A DNA stretch of 64,000 bases from Budorcas taxicolor. Its lineage: Eukaryota > Chordata > Mammalia > Artiodactyla > Bovidae. The stretch lies in the NCBI RefSeq assembly GCF_023091745.1, contig NW_026291817.1:248001-312000 (forward strand). Reading direction: 5' to 3'. The position numbers and the translations under genes are program-made. A model generated the notes under the pieces. That model searched no databases. It had not been told where the DNA came from and saw nothing but the letters and a program-made list of their open reading frames with translations. How positions within the stretch are numbered: position 1 is the stretch's first letter; each line of letters begins with the position of its first letter. Shown here piece by piece: positions 9,812 through 22,051 of this stretch.

Positions 9812-10627
9812 TTGAGATGCGACGGGAATGCCGGGAACTCTTTCCCGACGAAGCAGGGAAAGGATCCCTCATGTCGAGCTACGAGGCGGAAACGGGGCTC
9901 CTCTGGATGTGGGCGGGACCCTCGTGATTCCTCTTGAGTGGAGACGGGTATGTCGGGGAACTTCTTGATTTGCACCAAGGGTTTGAAGGACCCTTTTGAA
10001 GTTCCAGAGGGGAGGTGTGATCAGCCTCGAGACGCCTCAGCGGAAATGGGCCTCATCTTGCCTGGAGGGGAGAACCTCCTGGATTTTCTCGAGTTGCGGC
10101 AGGTCTTCTCGAGTTACGACGGGGACCTCAGGGACCCGCTCTGGTGGCCTCAGGAAAGGCCAGTCCCCATGAGAGTTGCTAGGGGACCTCTCGGGATTAC
10201 CCTCCCGTCCATGCCGGGGCCTCCCTCCTTGTGTGGAGTCGGGGCCGGAACCTGAGGATTCCTCCCCAGTGTTGCCATGGATATTGGGGTGCTTCTGAGT
10301 CTCCACAGGGGAGTCAGGCCTCGTCTCGAGTGGGGGCATGCACGTGCGCTTTCCTCCCGAGCTGCAGCAGTAGTGTCACGCTTCCTGTCACGTGGATCAA
10401 GGGATCTGTGGCTTTCCCTCGAGGCTGTCCCTCGAGGCTTTCCCACGAGGCTTTCCCACAGGGCTGTGCCACGTGCCACCTTGGTGTGAGTCGATCCTCG
10501 GCGTGAAAGACGAGCCGGTGAAGGGAAAAGAGGTTCCTCTGGAATGGACTGAGACATCTGGGGGACTCTTGGAATGGTGGCACGACCCTGGAGTTCCTCT
10601 CGCCGTTCCTGTTGAGAGGGCCTCCTC
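9812..10627 (+). repeat. Satellite monomer U13 (816 bp, GTATG)
   Basis: T at 18, G at 62, CTCTTGAGTGG, T at 172, CCTTTTGAAG, G at 200, A at 361, CC at 413-414, A at 472 (GATATT) and CCACAGG. It pairs with U17. CATCTTGCC and GATTACCC are private. Confidence 0.9.
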
Positions 10628-11443
10628 TTGAGATGCGACGGGAATGCCGGGAACTCTTTCCCGACGAAGCAGGGAACGGATCCCTCATGTCGAGCTACGA
10701 GGCGGAAACGGGGCTCCTCTGGATGTGGGCGGGACCCTCGTGATTCCTCTCGAGTGGAGACGGGTATGTCGGGGAACTTCTTGATTTGCACCAAGGGTTT
10801 GAAGGACCCTTTTGAAGTTCCAGAGGGGAGGTGTGATCAGCCTCGAGACGCCTCAGCGGAAATGGGCCTCATCTCGCCTGGAGGGGAGAACCTCCTGGAT
10901 TTTCTCGAGTTGCGGCAGGTCTTCTCGAGTTACGACGGGGACCTCAGGGACCCGCTCTGGTGGCCTCAGGAAAGGCCAGTCCCCATGAGAGTTGCTAGGG
11001 GACCTCTCGGGATTCCCCTCCCGTCCATGCCGGGGCCTCCCTCCTTGTGTGGAGTCGGGGCCGGAACCTGAGGATTCCTCCCCAGTGTTGCCATGGATAT
11101 TGGGGTGCTTCTGAGTCTCCACAGGGGAGTCAGGCCTCGTCTCGAGTGGGGGCATGCACGTGCGCTTTCCTCCCGAGCTGCAGCAGTAGTGTCACGCTTC
11201 CTGTCACGTGGATCAAGGGATCTGTGGCTTTCCCTCGAGGCTGTCCCTCGAGGCTTTCCCACGAGGCTTTCCCACAGGGCTGTGCCACGTGCCACCTTGG
11301 TGTGAGTCGATCCTCGGCGTGAAAGACGAGCCGGTGAAGGGAAAAGAGGTTCCTCTGGAATGGACTGAGACATCTGGGGGACTCTTGGAATGGTGGCACG
11401 ACCCTGGAGTTCCTCTCGCCGTTCCTGTTGAGAGGGCCTCCTC
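10628..11443 (+). repeat. Satellite monomer U14 (816 bp, GTATG)
   Basis: The same type as U13 and U18 (T at 18, G at 62, CCTTTTGAAG, GATATT, CCACAGG) but with CTCGAGTGG intact. GGGAACGGATCC is private. Confidence 0.9.
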
Positions 11444-12259
11444 TTGAGATGCGACGGGAACGCCGGGAACTCTTTCCCGACGAAGCAGGGAAAGGATCCC
11501 TTATCTCGAGCTACGAGGCGGAAACGGGGCTGCTCTGGATGTGGGCGGGACCCTCGTGATTCCTCTCGAGTGGAGACGGGTATGTCGGGGAACTTCTTGT
11601 TTTGCACCAAGGGTGTGAAGGACCCTTTCGAAGTTCCAGAGGTGAGGTGTGATCAGCCTCGAGACGCCTCAGCGGAAATGGGCCTCATCTCGCCTGGAGG
11701 GGAGAACCTCCTGGATTTTCTCGAGTTGCGGCAGGTCTTCTCGAGTTACGACGGGGACCTCAGGGACCCGCTCTGGTGGCCTCAGGAAAGGCCAGTCCCC
11801 ATGCGAGTTGCTAGGGGACCTCTCGGGATTCCTCTCCCGTCCATGCCGGGGCCTCAGTCCTTGTGTGGAGTCGGAGCCGGAACCTGAGGATTCCTCCCCA
11901 GTGTTGCCATGGATCTTGGGGTGCTTCTGAGTCTCCCCAGGGGAGTCAGGCCTCGTCTCGAGTGGGGGCATGCACGTGCGCTTTCCTCCCGAGCTGCAGC
12001 AGTAGTGTCACGCTTCCTGTCACGTGGATCAAGGGATCTGTGGCTTTCCCTCGAGGCTGTCCCTCGAGGCTTTCCCACGAGGCTTTCCCACAGGGCTGTG
12101 CCACGTGCCACCTTGGTGTGAGTCGATCCTCGGCGTGAAAGACGAGCCGGTGAAGGGAAAAGAGGTTCCTCTGGAATGGACTGAGACATCTGGGGGACTC
12201 TTGGAATGGTGGCACGACCCTGGAGTTCCTCTCGCCGTTCCTGTTGAGAGGGCCTCCTC
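11444..12259 (+). repeat. Satellite monomer U15 (816 bp, GTATG)
   Basis: CTTATCTCG, G at 89, T at 157, A at 432 and C at 454, with A at 518. It is the same type as U8 except for its ordinary CCGTTCC end. Confidence 0.9.
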
Positions 12260-13075
12260 TTGAGATGCGACGGGAACGCCGGGAACTCTTTCCCGACGAA
12301 GCAGGGAAAGGATCCCTCATCTCGAGCTACGAGGCGGAAACGGGGCTGCTCTGGATGTGGGCGGGACCCTCGTGATTCCTCTCGAGTGGAGACGGGTATG
12401 TCGGGGAACTTCTTGATTTGCACCAAGGGTGTGAAGGACCCTTTCGAAGTTCCAGAGGTGAGGTGTGATCAGCCTCGAGACGCCTCAGCGGAAATGGGCC
12501 TCATCTCGCCTGGAGGGGAGAACCTCCTGGATTTTCTCGAGTTGCGGCAGGTCTTCTCGAGTTACGACGGGGACCTCAGGGACCCGCTCTGGTGGCGTCA
12601 GGAAAGGCCAGTCCCCATGCGAGTTGCTAGGGGACCTCTCGGGATTCCTCTCCCGTCCATGTCGGGGCCTCAGTCCTTGTGTGGAGTCGGGGCCGGAACC
12701 TGAGGATTCCTCTCCAGTGTTGCCATGGATCTTGGGGTGCTTCTGAGTCTCCCCAGGGGAGTCAGGCCTCGTCTCGAGTGGGGGCATGCACGTGCGCTTT
12801 CCTCCCGAGCTGCAGCAGTAGTGTCACGCTTCCTGTCACGTGGATCAAGGGATCTGTGGCTTTCCCTCGAGGCTGTCCCTCGAGGCTTTCCCACGAGGCT
12901 TTCCCACAGGGCTGTGCCACGTGCCACCTTGGTGTGAGTCGATCCTCGGCGTGAAAGACGAGCCGGTGAAGGGAAAAGAGGTTCCTCTGGAATGGACTGA
13001 GACATCTGGGGGACTCTTGGAATGGTGGCACGACCCTGGAGTTCCTCTCGCCGTTCCTGTTGAGAGGGCCTCCTC
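12260..13075 (+). repeat. Satellite monomer U16 (816 bp, GTATG)
   Basis: G at 89, otherwise close to consensus. GGTGGCGTCAGG and CATGTCGGGG are private. Confidence 0.9.
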
Positions 13076-13891
13076 TTGAGATGCGACGGGAATGCCGGGA
13101 ACTCTTTCCCGACGAAGCAGGGAAAGGATCCCTCATGTCGAGCTACGAGGCGGAAACGGGGCTCCTCTGGATGTGGGCGGGACCCTCGTGATTCCTCTTG
13201 AGTGGAGACGGGTATGTCGGGGAACTTCTTGATTTGCACCAAGGGTTTGAAGGACCCTTTTGAAGTTCCAGAGGGGAGGTGTGATCAGCCTCGAGACGCC
13301 TCAGCGGAAATGGGCCTCATCTCGCCTGGAGGGGAGAACCTCCTGGATTTTCTCGAGTTGCGGCAGGTCTTCTCGAGTTACGACGGGGACCTCAGGGACC
13401 CGCTCTGGTGGCCTCAGGAAAGGCCAGTCCCCATGAGAGTTGCTAGGGGACCTCTCGGGATTCCCCTCCCGTCCATGCCGGGGCCTCCCTCCTTGTGTGG
13501 AGTCGGGGCCGGAACCTGAGGATTCCTCCCCAGTGTTGCCATGGATATTGGGGTGCTTCTGAGTCTCCACAGGGGAGTCAGGCCTCGTCTCGAGTGGGGG
13601 CATGCACGTGCGCTTTCCTCCCGAGCTGCAGCAGTAGTGTCACGCTTCCTGTCACGTGGATCAAGGGATCTGTGGCTTTCCCTCGAGGCTGTCCCTCGAG
13701 GCTTTCCCACGAGGCTTTCCCACAGGGCTGTGCCACGTGCCACCTTGGTGTGAGTCGATCCTCGGCGTGAAAGACGAGCCGGTGAAGGGAAAAGAGGTTC
13801 CTCTGGAATGGACTGAGACATCTGGGGGACTCTTGGAATGGTGGCACGACCCTGGAGTTCCTCTCGCCGTTCCTGTTGAGAGGGCCTCCTC
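13076..13891 (+). repeat. Satellite monomer U17 (816 bp, GTATG)
   Basis: Partner of U13 at 3264 bp: CTCTTGAGTGG, T at 172, CCTTTTGAAG, GATATT and CCACAGG. It lacks the two private changes of U13. Confidence 0.9.
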
Positions 13892-14707
13892 TTGAGATGC
13901 GACGGGAATGCCGGGAACTCTTTCCCGACGAAGCAGGGAAAGGATCCCTCATGTCGAGCTACGAGGTGGAAACGGGGCTCCTCTGGATGTGGGCGGGACC
14001 CTCGTGATTCCTCTCGAGTGGAGACGGGTATGTCGGGGAACTTCTTGATTTGCACCAAGGGTTTGAAGGACCCTTTTGAAGTTCCAGAGGGGAGGTGTGA
14101 TCAGCCTCGAGACGCCTCAGCGGAAATGGGCCTCATCTCGCCTGGAGGGGAGAACCTCCTGGATTTTCTCGAGTTGCGGCAGGTCTTCTCGAGTTACGAC
14201 GGGGACCTCAGGGACCCGCTCTGGTGGCCTCAGGAAAGGCCAGTCCCCATGAGAGTTGCTAGGGGACCTCTCGGGATTCCCCTCCCGTCCATGCCGGGGC
14301 CTCCCTCCTTGTGTGGAGTCGGGGCCGGAACCTGAGGATTCCTCCCCAGTGTTGCCATGGATATTGGGGTGCTTCTGAGTCTCCACAGGGGAGTCAGGCC
14401 TCGTCTCGAGTGGGGGCATGCACGTGCGCTTTCCTCCCGAGCTGCAGCAGTAGTGTCACGCTTCCTGTCACGTGGATCAAGGGATCTGTGGCTTTCCCTC
14501 GAGGCTGTCCCTCGAGGCTTTCCCACGAGGCTTTCCCACAGGGCTGTGCCACGTGCCACCTTGGTGTGAGTCGATCCTCGGCGTGAAAGACGAGCCGGTG
14601 AAGGGAAAAGAGGTTCCTCTGGAATGGACTGAGACATCTGGGGGACTCTTGGAATGGTGGCACGACCCTGGAGTTCCTCTCGCCGTTCCTGTTGAGAGGG
14701 CCTTCTC
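13892..14707 (+). repeat. Satellite monomer U18 (816 bp, GTATG)
   Basis: Partner of U14 at 3264 bp. GAGGTGGAAAC, a C-to-T change at a CpG, is private. The last bases read GGGCCTTCTC across the junction. Confidence 0.9.
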
Positions 14708-15523
14708 TTGAGATGCGACGGGAACGCCGGGAACTCTTTCCCGACGAAGCAGGGAAAGGATCCCTCATCTCGAGCTACGAGGCGGAAACGGGGCTGCTCT
14801 GGATGTGGGCGGGACCCTCGTGATTCCTCTCGAGTGGAGACGGGTATGTCGGGGAACTTCTTGTTTTGCACCAAGGGTGTGAAGGACCCTTTCGAAGTTC
14901 CAGAGGTGAGGTGTGATCAGCCTCGAGACGCCTCAGCGGAAATGGGCCTCATCTCGCCTGGAGGGGAGAACCTCCTGGATTTTCTCGAGTTGCGGCAGAT
15001 CTTCTCGAGTTACGACGGGGACCTCAGGGACCCGCTCTGGTGGCCTCAGGAAAGGCCAGTCCCCATGCGAGTTGCTAGGGGACCTCTCGGGATTCCTCTC
15101 CCGTCCATGCCGGGGCCTCAGTCCTTGTGTGGAGTCGGAGCCGGAACCTGAGAATTCCTCCCCAGTTTTGTCATGGATCTTGGGGTGCTTCTGAGTCTCC
15201 CCAGGGGAGTCAGGCCTCGTCTCGGGTGGGGGCATGCACGTGCGCTTTCCTCCCGAGCTGCAGCAGTAGTGTCACGCTTCCTGTCACGTAGATCAAGGGA
15301 TCTGTGGCTTTCCCTCGAGGCTGTCCCTCGAGGCTTTCCCACGAGGCTTTCCCACAGGGCTGTGCCACGTGCCACCTTGGTGTGAGTCGATCCTCGGCGT
15401 GAAAGACGAGCCGGTGAAGGGAAAAGAGGTTCCTCTGGAATGGACTGAGACATCTGGGGGACTCTTGGAATGGTGGCACGACCCTGGAGTTCCTCTCGCC
15501 GTTCCTGTTGAGAGGGCCTCCTC
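14708..15523 (+). repeat. Satellite monomer U19 (816 bp, GTATG)
   Basis: G at 89, T at 157, A at 432, C at 454 and G at 518, like U4 and U35. An EcoRI site, GAATTC, arises at 15152-15157 from a G-to-A change. TTTTGTC, GCGGCAGATC and CACGTAGATC (middle E-box lost) are further changes. Confidence 0.9.
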
Positions 15524-16339
15524 TTGAGATGCGACGGGAACGCCAGGAACTCTTTCCCGACGAAGCAGGGAAAGGATCACTCATCTCGAGCTACGAGGCG
15601 GAAACGGGGCTCCTCTGGATGTGGGCGGGACCCTCGTGATTCCTCTCGAGTGGAGACGGGTATGTCGGGGAACTTCTTGATTTGCACCAAGGGTGTGAAG
15701 GACCCTTTCGAAGTTCCAGAGGGGAGGTGTGATCAGCCTCGAGACGCCTCAGCGGAAATGGGCCTCATCTCGCCTGGAGGGGAGAACCTCCTGGATTTTC
15801 TCGAGTTGCGGCAGGTCTTCTCGAGTTACGACGGGGACCTCAGGGACCCGCTCTGGTGGCCTCAGGAAAGGCCAGTCCCCATGCGAGTTGCTAGGGGACC
15901 TCTCGGGATTCCTCTCCCGTCCATGCCGGGGCCTCAGTCCTTGTGTGGAGTCGGGGCCGGAACCTGAGGATTCCTCTCCAGTGTTGCCATGGATCTTGGG
16001 GTGCTTCTGAGTCTCCCCAGGGGAGTCAGGCCTCGTCTCGAGTGGGGGCATGCACGTGCGCTTTCCTCCCGAGCTGCAGCAGTAGTGTCACGCTTCCTGT
16101 CACGTGGATCAAGGGATCTGTGGCTTTCCCTCGAGGCTGTCCCTCGAGGCTTTCCGACGAGGCTTTCCCACAGGGCTGTGCCACGTGCCACCTTGGTGTG
16201 AGTCGATCCTCGGCGTGAAAGACGAGCCGGTGAAGGGAAAAGAGGTTCCTCTGGAATGGACTGAGACATCTGGGGGACTCTTGGAATGGTGGCACGACCC
16301 TGGAGTTCCTCTCGCCGTTCCTGTTGAGAGGGCCTCCTC
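15524..16339 (+). repeat. Satellite monomer U20 (816 bp, GTATG)
   Basis: The same type as U5: CGCCAGG, GGATCACTC without a BamHI site, G at 200 and CCGACGAG. It lacks the private TTTCTCTGG of U5. Confidence 0.9.
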
Positions 16340-17155
16340 TTGAGATGCGACGGGAACGCCGGGAACTCTTTCCCGACGAAGCAGGGAAAGGATCCCTCAT
16401 CTCGAGCTACGAGGCGGAAACGGGGCTCCTCTGGATGTGGGCGGGACCCTCGTGATTCCTCTCGAGTGGAGACGGGTATGTCAGGGAACTTCTTGATTTG
16501 CACCAAGGGTGTGAAAGACCCTTTCGAAGTTCCAGAGGGGAGGTGTGATCAGCCTCGAGACGCCTCAGCGGAAATGGGCCTCATCTCGCCTGGAGGGGAG
16601 AACCTCCTGGATTTTCTCGAGTTGCGGCAGGTCTTCTCGAGTTACGACGGGGACCTCAGGGACCCGCTCTGGTGGCCTCAGGAAAGGCCAGTCCCCATGC
16701 GAGTTGCTAGGGGACCTCTCGGGATTCCTCTCCCGTCCATGCCGGGGCATCAGTCCTTGTGTGGAGTTGGGGCCGGAAGCTGAGGATTCCTCTCCAGTGT
16801 TGCCATGGATCTTGGGGTGCTTCTGAGTCTCCCCAGGGGAGTCAGGCCTCGTTTCGAGTGGGGGCATGCACGTGCGCTTTCCTCCCGAGCTGCAGCAGTA
16901 GTGTCACGCTTCCTGTCACGTGGATCAAGGGATCTGTGGCTTTCCCTCGAGGCTGTCCCTCGAGGCTTTCCCACGAGGTTTTCCCACAGGGCTGTGCCAC
17001 GTGCCACCTTGGTGTGAGTCGGTCCTCGGCGTGAAAGACGAGCCGGTGAAGGGAAAAGAGGTTCCTCTGGAATGGACTGAGACATCTGGGGGACTCTTGG
17101 AATGGTGGCACGAACCTGGAGTTCCTCTCGCCGTTCCTGTTGAGAGGGCCTCCTC
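16340..17155 (+). repeat. Satellite monomer U21 (816 bp, GTATG)
   Basis: The same type as U6: GTCAGGG, GTGTGAAAGA, GGAAGCTG, GAGGTTTTCC and GTCGGTCC. GGGGCATCAG, CGTTTCGAG and CACGAACCTGG are private. Confidence 0.9.
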
Positions 17156-17971
17156 TTGAGATGCGACGGGAACGCCGGGAACTCTTTCCCGACGAAGCAG
17201 GGAAAGGATCCCTCATCTCGAGCTATGAGGCGGAAACGGGGCTCCTCTGGATGTGGGCGGGACCCTCGTGATTCCTCTCGAGTAGAGACGGGTATGTCGG
17301 GGAACTTCTTGATTTGCACCAAGGGTGTGAAGGACCCTTTCGAAGTTCCAGAGGGGAGGTGTGATCAGCCTCGAGACGCCTCAGCGGAAATGGGCCTCAT
17401 CTCGCCTGGAGGGGAGAACCTCCTGGATTTTCTCGAGTTGCGGCAGGTCTTCTCGAGTTACGACGGGGACCTCAGGGACCCGCTCTGGTGGCCTCAGGAA
17501 AGGCCAGTCCCCATGCGAGTTGCTAGGGGACCTCTCGGGATTCCTCTCCCGTCCATGCCGGGGCCTCAGTCCTTGTGTGGAGTCGGGGCCTAAACCTGAG
17601 GATTCCTCTCCAGTGTTGCCATGGATCTTGGGGTGCTTCTGAGTCTCCCCAGGGGAGTCAGGCCTCGTCTCGAGTGGGGGCATGCACGTGCGCTTTCCTC
17701 CCGAGCTGCAGCAGTAGTGTCACGCTTCCTGTCACGTGGATCAAGGGATCTGTGGCTTTCCCTCGAGGCTGTCCCTCGAGGCTTTCCCACGAGGCTTTCC
17801 CACAGGGCTGTGCCACGTGCCACCTTGGTGTGAGTCGATCCTCGGCGTGAAAGACGAGCCGGTGAAGGGAAAAGAGGTTCCTCTGGAATGGACTGAGACA
17901 TCTGGGGGACTCTTGGAATGGTGGCACGACCCTGGAGTTCCTCTCGCCGTTCCTGTTGAGAGGGCCTCCTC
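17156..17971 (+). repeat. Satellite monomer U22 (816 bp, GTATG)
   Basis: The same type as U7 and U37 (GAGTAGAGACGG, G at 200) but with the full 13-mer block. GCTATGAGG (a CpG transition) and GGGGCCTAAACC are private. Confidence 0.9.
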
Positions 17972-18787
17972 TTGAGATGCGACGGGAAGGCCGGGAACTC
18001 TTTCCCGACGAAGCAGGGAAAGGATCCCTTATCTCGAGCTACGAGGCGGAAACGGGGCTGCTCTGGATGTGGGCGGGACCCTCGTGATTCCTCTCGAGTG
18101 GAGACGGGTATGTCGGGGAACTTCTTGTTTTGCACCAAGGGTGTGAAGGACCCTTTCGAAGTTCCAGAGGTGAGGTGTGATCAGCCTCGAGACGCCTCAG
18201 CGGAAATGGGCCTCATCTCGCCTGGAGGGGAGAACCTCCTGGATTTTCTCGAGTTGCGGCAGGTCTTCTCGAGTTACGACGGGGACCTCAGGGACCCGCT
18301 CTGGTGGCCTCAGGAAAGGCCAGTCCCCATGCGAGTTGCTAGGGGACCTCTCGGGATTCCTCTCCCGTCCATGCCGGGGCCTCAGTCCTTGTGTGGAGTC
18401 GGAGCCGGAACCTGAGGATTCCTCCCCAGTGTTGCCATGGATCTTGGGGTGCTTCTGAGTCTCCCCAGGGGAGTCAGGCCTCGTCTCGGGTGGGGGCATG
18501 CACGTGCGCTTTCCTCCCGAGCTGCAGCAGTAGTGTCACGCTTCCTGTCACGTGGATCAAGGGATCTGTGGCTTTCCCTCGAGGCTGTCCCTCGAGGCTT
18601 TCCCACGAGGCTTTCCCACAGGGCTGTGCCACGTGCCACCTTGGTGTGAGTCGATCCTCGGCGTGAAAGACGAGCCGGTGAAGGGAAAAGAGGTTCCTCT
18701 GGAATGGACTGAGACATCTGGGGGACTCTTGGAATGGTGGCACGACCCTGGAGTTCCTCTCGAATTTCCTGTAGAGAGGGCCTCCTC
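17972..18787 (+). repeat. Satellite monomer U23 (816 bp, GTATG)
   Basis: G at offset 18 (GGAAGGCC), CTTATCTCG, G at 89, T at 157, A at 432, C at 454 and G at 518, ending CTCGAATTTCCTGTAG. It is duplicated as U29. Confidence 0.9.
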
Positions 18788-19603
18788 TTGAGATGCGACG
18801 GGAACGCCGGAAACTCTTTCCCGACGAAGCAGGGAAAGGATCCCACATCTCGAGCTACGAGGCGGAAACGGGGCTCCTCTGGATGTGGGCGGGACCCTCG
18901 TGATTCCTCTCGAGTGGAGACGGGTATGTCGGGGAACTTCTTGATTTGCACCAAGGGTGTGAAGGACCCTTTCGAAGTTCCAGAGGTGAGGTGTGATCAG
19001 CCTCGAGACGCCTCAGCGGAAATGGGCCTCATCTCGCCTGGAGGGGAGAACCTCCTGGATTTTCTCGAGTTGCGGCAGGTCTTCTCGAGTTACGACGGGG
19101 ACCTCAGGGATCCGCTCTGGTGACCTTAGGAAAGGCCAGTCCCCATGCGAGTTGCTAAGGGACCTCTCGGGATTCCTTTCCCGTCCATGCCGGGGCCTCA
19201 GTCCTTGTGTGGAGTCGGGGCCGGAACCTGAGGATTCCTCTCCAGTGTTGCCATGGATCTTGGGGTGCTTCTGAGTCTCCCCAGGGGAGTCAGGCCTCGT
19301 CTCGAGTGGGGGCATGCACGTGCGCTTTCCTCCCGAGCTGCAGCAGTAGTGTCACGCTTCCTGTCACGTGGATCAAGGGATCTGTGGCTTTCCCTCGAGG
19401 CTGTCCCTCGAGGCTTTCCCACGAGGCTTTCCCACAGGGCTGTGCCACGTGCCACCTTGGTGTGAGTCGATCCTTGGCGTGAAAGACGAGCCGGTGAAGG
19501 GAAAAGAGGTTCCTCTGGAATGGACTGAGACATCTGGGGGACTCTTGGAATGGTGGCACGACCCTGGAGTTCCTCTCGCCATTCCTGTTGAGAGGGCCTC
19601 CTC
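18788..19603 (+). repeat. Satellite monomer U24 (816 bp, GTATG)
   Basis: CCGGAAAC, GGATCCCACATC, the GGGATCCGC-GGTGACCTTAGG-GCTAAGGG patch, GATTCCTTTCCC and GATCCTTGGCG, ending CCATTCC. It is duplicated, apparently exactly, as U30. Confidence 0.9.
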
Positions 19604-20419
19604 TTGAGATGCGACGGGAATGCCGGGAACTCTTTCCCGACGAAGCAGGGAAAGGATCCCTCATGTCGAGCTACGAGGCGGAAACGGGGCTCCTCTGGAT
19701 GTGGGCGGGACCCTCGTGATTCCTCTCGAGTGGAGACGGGTATGTCGGGGAACTTCTTGATTTGCACCAAGGGTGTGAAGGACCCTTTCGAAGTTCCAGA
19801 GGGGAGGTGTGATCAGCCTCGAGACGCCTCAGCGGAAATGGGCCTCATCTCGCCTGGAGGGGAGAACCTCCTGGATTTTCTCGAGTTGCGGCAGGTCTTC
19901 TCGAGTTACGACGGGGACCTCAGGGACCCGCTCTGGTGGCCTCAGGAAAGGCCAGTCCCCATGCGAGTTGCTAGGGGACCTCTCGGGATTCCCCTCCCGT
20001 CCATGCCGGGGCCTCCCTCCTTGTGTGGAGTCGGGGCCGGAACCTGAGGATTCCTCCCCAGTGTTGCCATGGATCTTGGGGTGCTTCTGAGTCACCCCAG
20101 GGGAGTCAGGCCTCGTCTCGAGTGGGGGCATGCACGTGCGCTTTCCTCCCGAGCTGCAGCAGTAGTGTCACGCTTCCTGTCACGTGGATCAAGGGATCTG
20201 TGGCTTTCCCTCGAGGCTGTCCCTCGAGGCTTTCCCACGAGGCTTTCCCACAGGGCTGTGCCACGTGCCACCTTGGTGTGAGTCGATCCTCGGCGTGAAA
20301 GACGAGCCGGTGAAGGGAAAAGAGGTTCCTCTGGAATGGACTGAGACATCTGGGGGACTCTTGGAATGGTGGCACGACCCTGGAGTTCCTCTCGCCGTTC
20401 CTGTTGAGAGGGCCTCCTC
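19604..20419 (+). repeat. Satellite monomer U25 (816 bp, GTATG)
   Basis: T at 18, G at 62, G at 200, C at 361, C at 390, CC at 413-414, C at 454 and GAGTCACCCC. It is duplicated as U31, which has A at 361. Confidence 0.9.
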
Positions 20420-21235
20420 TTGAGATGCGACGGGAACGCCGGGATCTCTTTCCCGAAGAAGCAGTGAAAGGATCCCTCATCTAGAGCTACGAGGCGGAAA
20501 CCGGGCTCCTCTGGATGTGGGCGGGACCCTCGTGATTCCTCTCGAGTGGAGACGGGTATGTCGGGGAACTTCTTGATTTGCACCAAGGGTGTGAAGGACC
20601 CTTTCGAAGTTCCAGAGGTGAGGTGTGATCAGCCTCGAGACGCCTCAGCGGAAATGGGCCTCATCTCGCCTGGAGGGGAGAACCTCCTGGATTTTCTCGA
20701 GTTGCGACAGGTCTTCTCGAGTTACGACGGGGACCTCAGGGACCCGCTCTGGTGGCCTCAGGAAAGGCCAGTCCCCATGAGAGTTGCTAGGGGACCTCTC
20801 GGGATTCCCCTCCCGTCCATGCCGGGGACTCAGTCCTTGTGTGGAGTCGGGGCCGGAACCTGAGGATTCCTCTCCAGTTTTGCCATGGAACTTGGGGTGC
20901 TTCTGAGTCTCCCCAGGGGAGTCAGGCCTCGTCTCGAGTGGGGGCATGCACGTGCGCTTTCCTCCCGAGCTGCAGCAGTAGTGTCACGCTTCCTGTCACG
21001 TGGATCAAGGGATCTGTGGCTTTCCCTCGAGGCTGTCCCTCGAGGCTTTCCCACGAGGCTTTCCCACAGGGCTGTGCCACGTGCCACCTTGGTGTGAGTC
21101 GATCCTCGGCGTGAAAGACGAGCCGGTGAAGGGAAAAGAGGTTCCTCTGGAATGGACTGAGACATCTGGGGGACTCTTGGAATGGTGGCACGACCCTGGA
21201 GTTCCTCTCGCCGTTCCTGTTGAGAGGGCCTCCTC
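20420..21235 (+). repeat. Satellite monomer U26 (816 bp, GTATG)
   Basis: GGGATCTC, CCCGAAGAAG, GCAGTGAAAGG, CATCTAGAGC (XhoI site lost, XbaI-like TCTAGA gained), ACCGGGCTC, TTGCGACAGG, A at 361, GGGGACTCAG, TTTTGCC and ATGGAACTTGG. It is duplicated as U32. Confidence 0.9.
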
Positions 21236-22051
21236 TTGAGATGCGACGGGAAGGCCGGGAACTCTTTCCCGACGAAGCAGGGAAAGGATCCCTCATCTCG
21301 AGCTACGAGGCGGAAACGGGGCTGCTCTGGATGTGGGCGGGACCCTCGTGATTCCTCTCGAGTGGAGACGGGTATGTCGGGGAACTTCTTGATTTGCACC
21401 AAGGGTGTGAAGGACCCTTTCGAAGTTCCAGAGGTGAGGTGTGATCAGCCTCGAGACGCCTCAGCGGAAATGGGCCTCATCTCGCCTGGAGGGGAGAACC
21501 TCCTGGATTTTCTCGAGTTGCGGCAGGTCTTCTCGAGTTACGACGGGGACCTCAGGGACCCGCTCTGGTGGCCTCAGGAAAGGCCAGTCCCCATGCGAGT
21601 TGCTAGGGGACCTCTCGGGATTCCTCTCCCGTCCATGCCGGGGCCTCAGTCCTTGTGTGGAGTCGGGGCCGGAACCTGAGGATTCCTCTCCAGTGTTGCC
21701 ATGGATCTTGGGGTGCTTCTGAGTCTCCCCAGGGGAGTCAGGCCTCGTCTCGAGTGGGGGCATGCACGTGCGCTTTCCTCCCGAGCTGCAGCAGTAGTGT
21801 CACGCTTCCTGTCACGTGGATCAAGGGATCTGTGGCTTTCCCTCGAGGCTGTCCCTCGAGGCTTTCCCACGAGGCTTTCCCACAGGGCTGTGCCACGTGC
21901 CACCTTGGTGTGAGTCGATCCTCGGCGTGAAAGACGAGCCGGTGAAGGGAAAAGAGGTTCCTCTGGAATGGACTGAGACATCTGGGGGACTCTTGGAATG
22001 GTGGCACGACCCTGGAGTTCCTCTCGCCATTCCTGTTTAGAGGGCCTCCTC
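21236..22051 (+). repeat. Satellite monomer U27 (816 bp, GTATG)
   Basis: G at 18 (GGAAGGCC) and G at 89, near consensus elsewhere, ending CCATTCCTGTTTAG. It is duplicated as U33. Confidence 0.9.

Larger units (their letters stand above)
9812..14707. repeat. Tetramer-period higher-order segment (U13-U14 repeated as U17-U18)
   Basis: U13 and U17 share CTTGAGTGG, TTTGAAG and CCTTTTGAAG, CC at 413-414, GATATT at the GATCTT site and CCACAGG. U14 and U18 share all of these except CTTGAGTGG. U15 and U19, which follow each pair, are both TTTT-type at offset 157 with GGAGCC. The offset is 3264 bp, four monomers. U18 has its own change (GAGGTGGA) and U14 another (GGGAACGGA). Confidence 0.75.
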
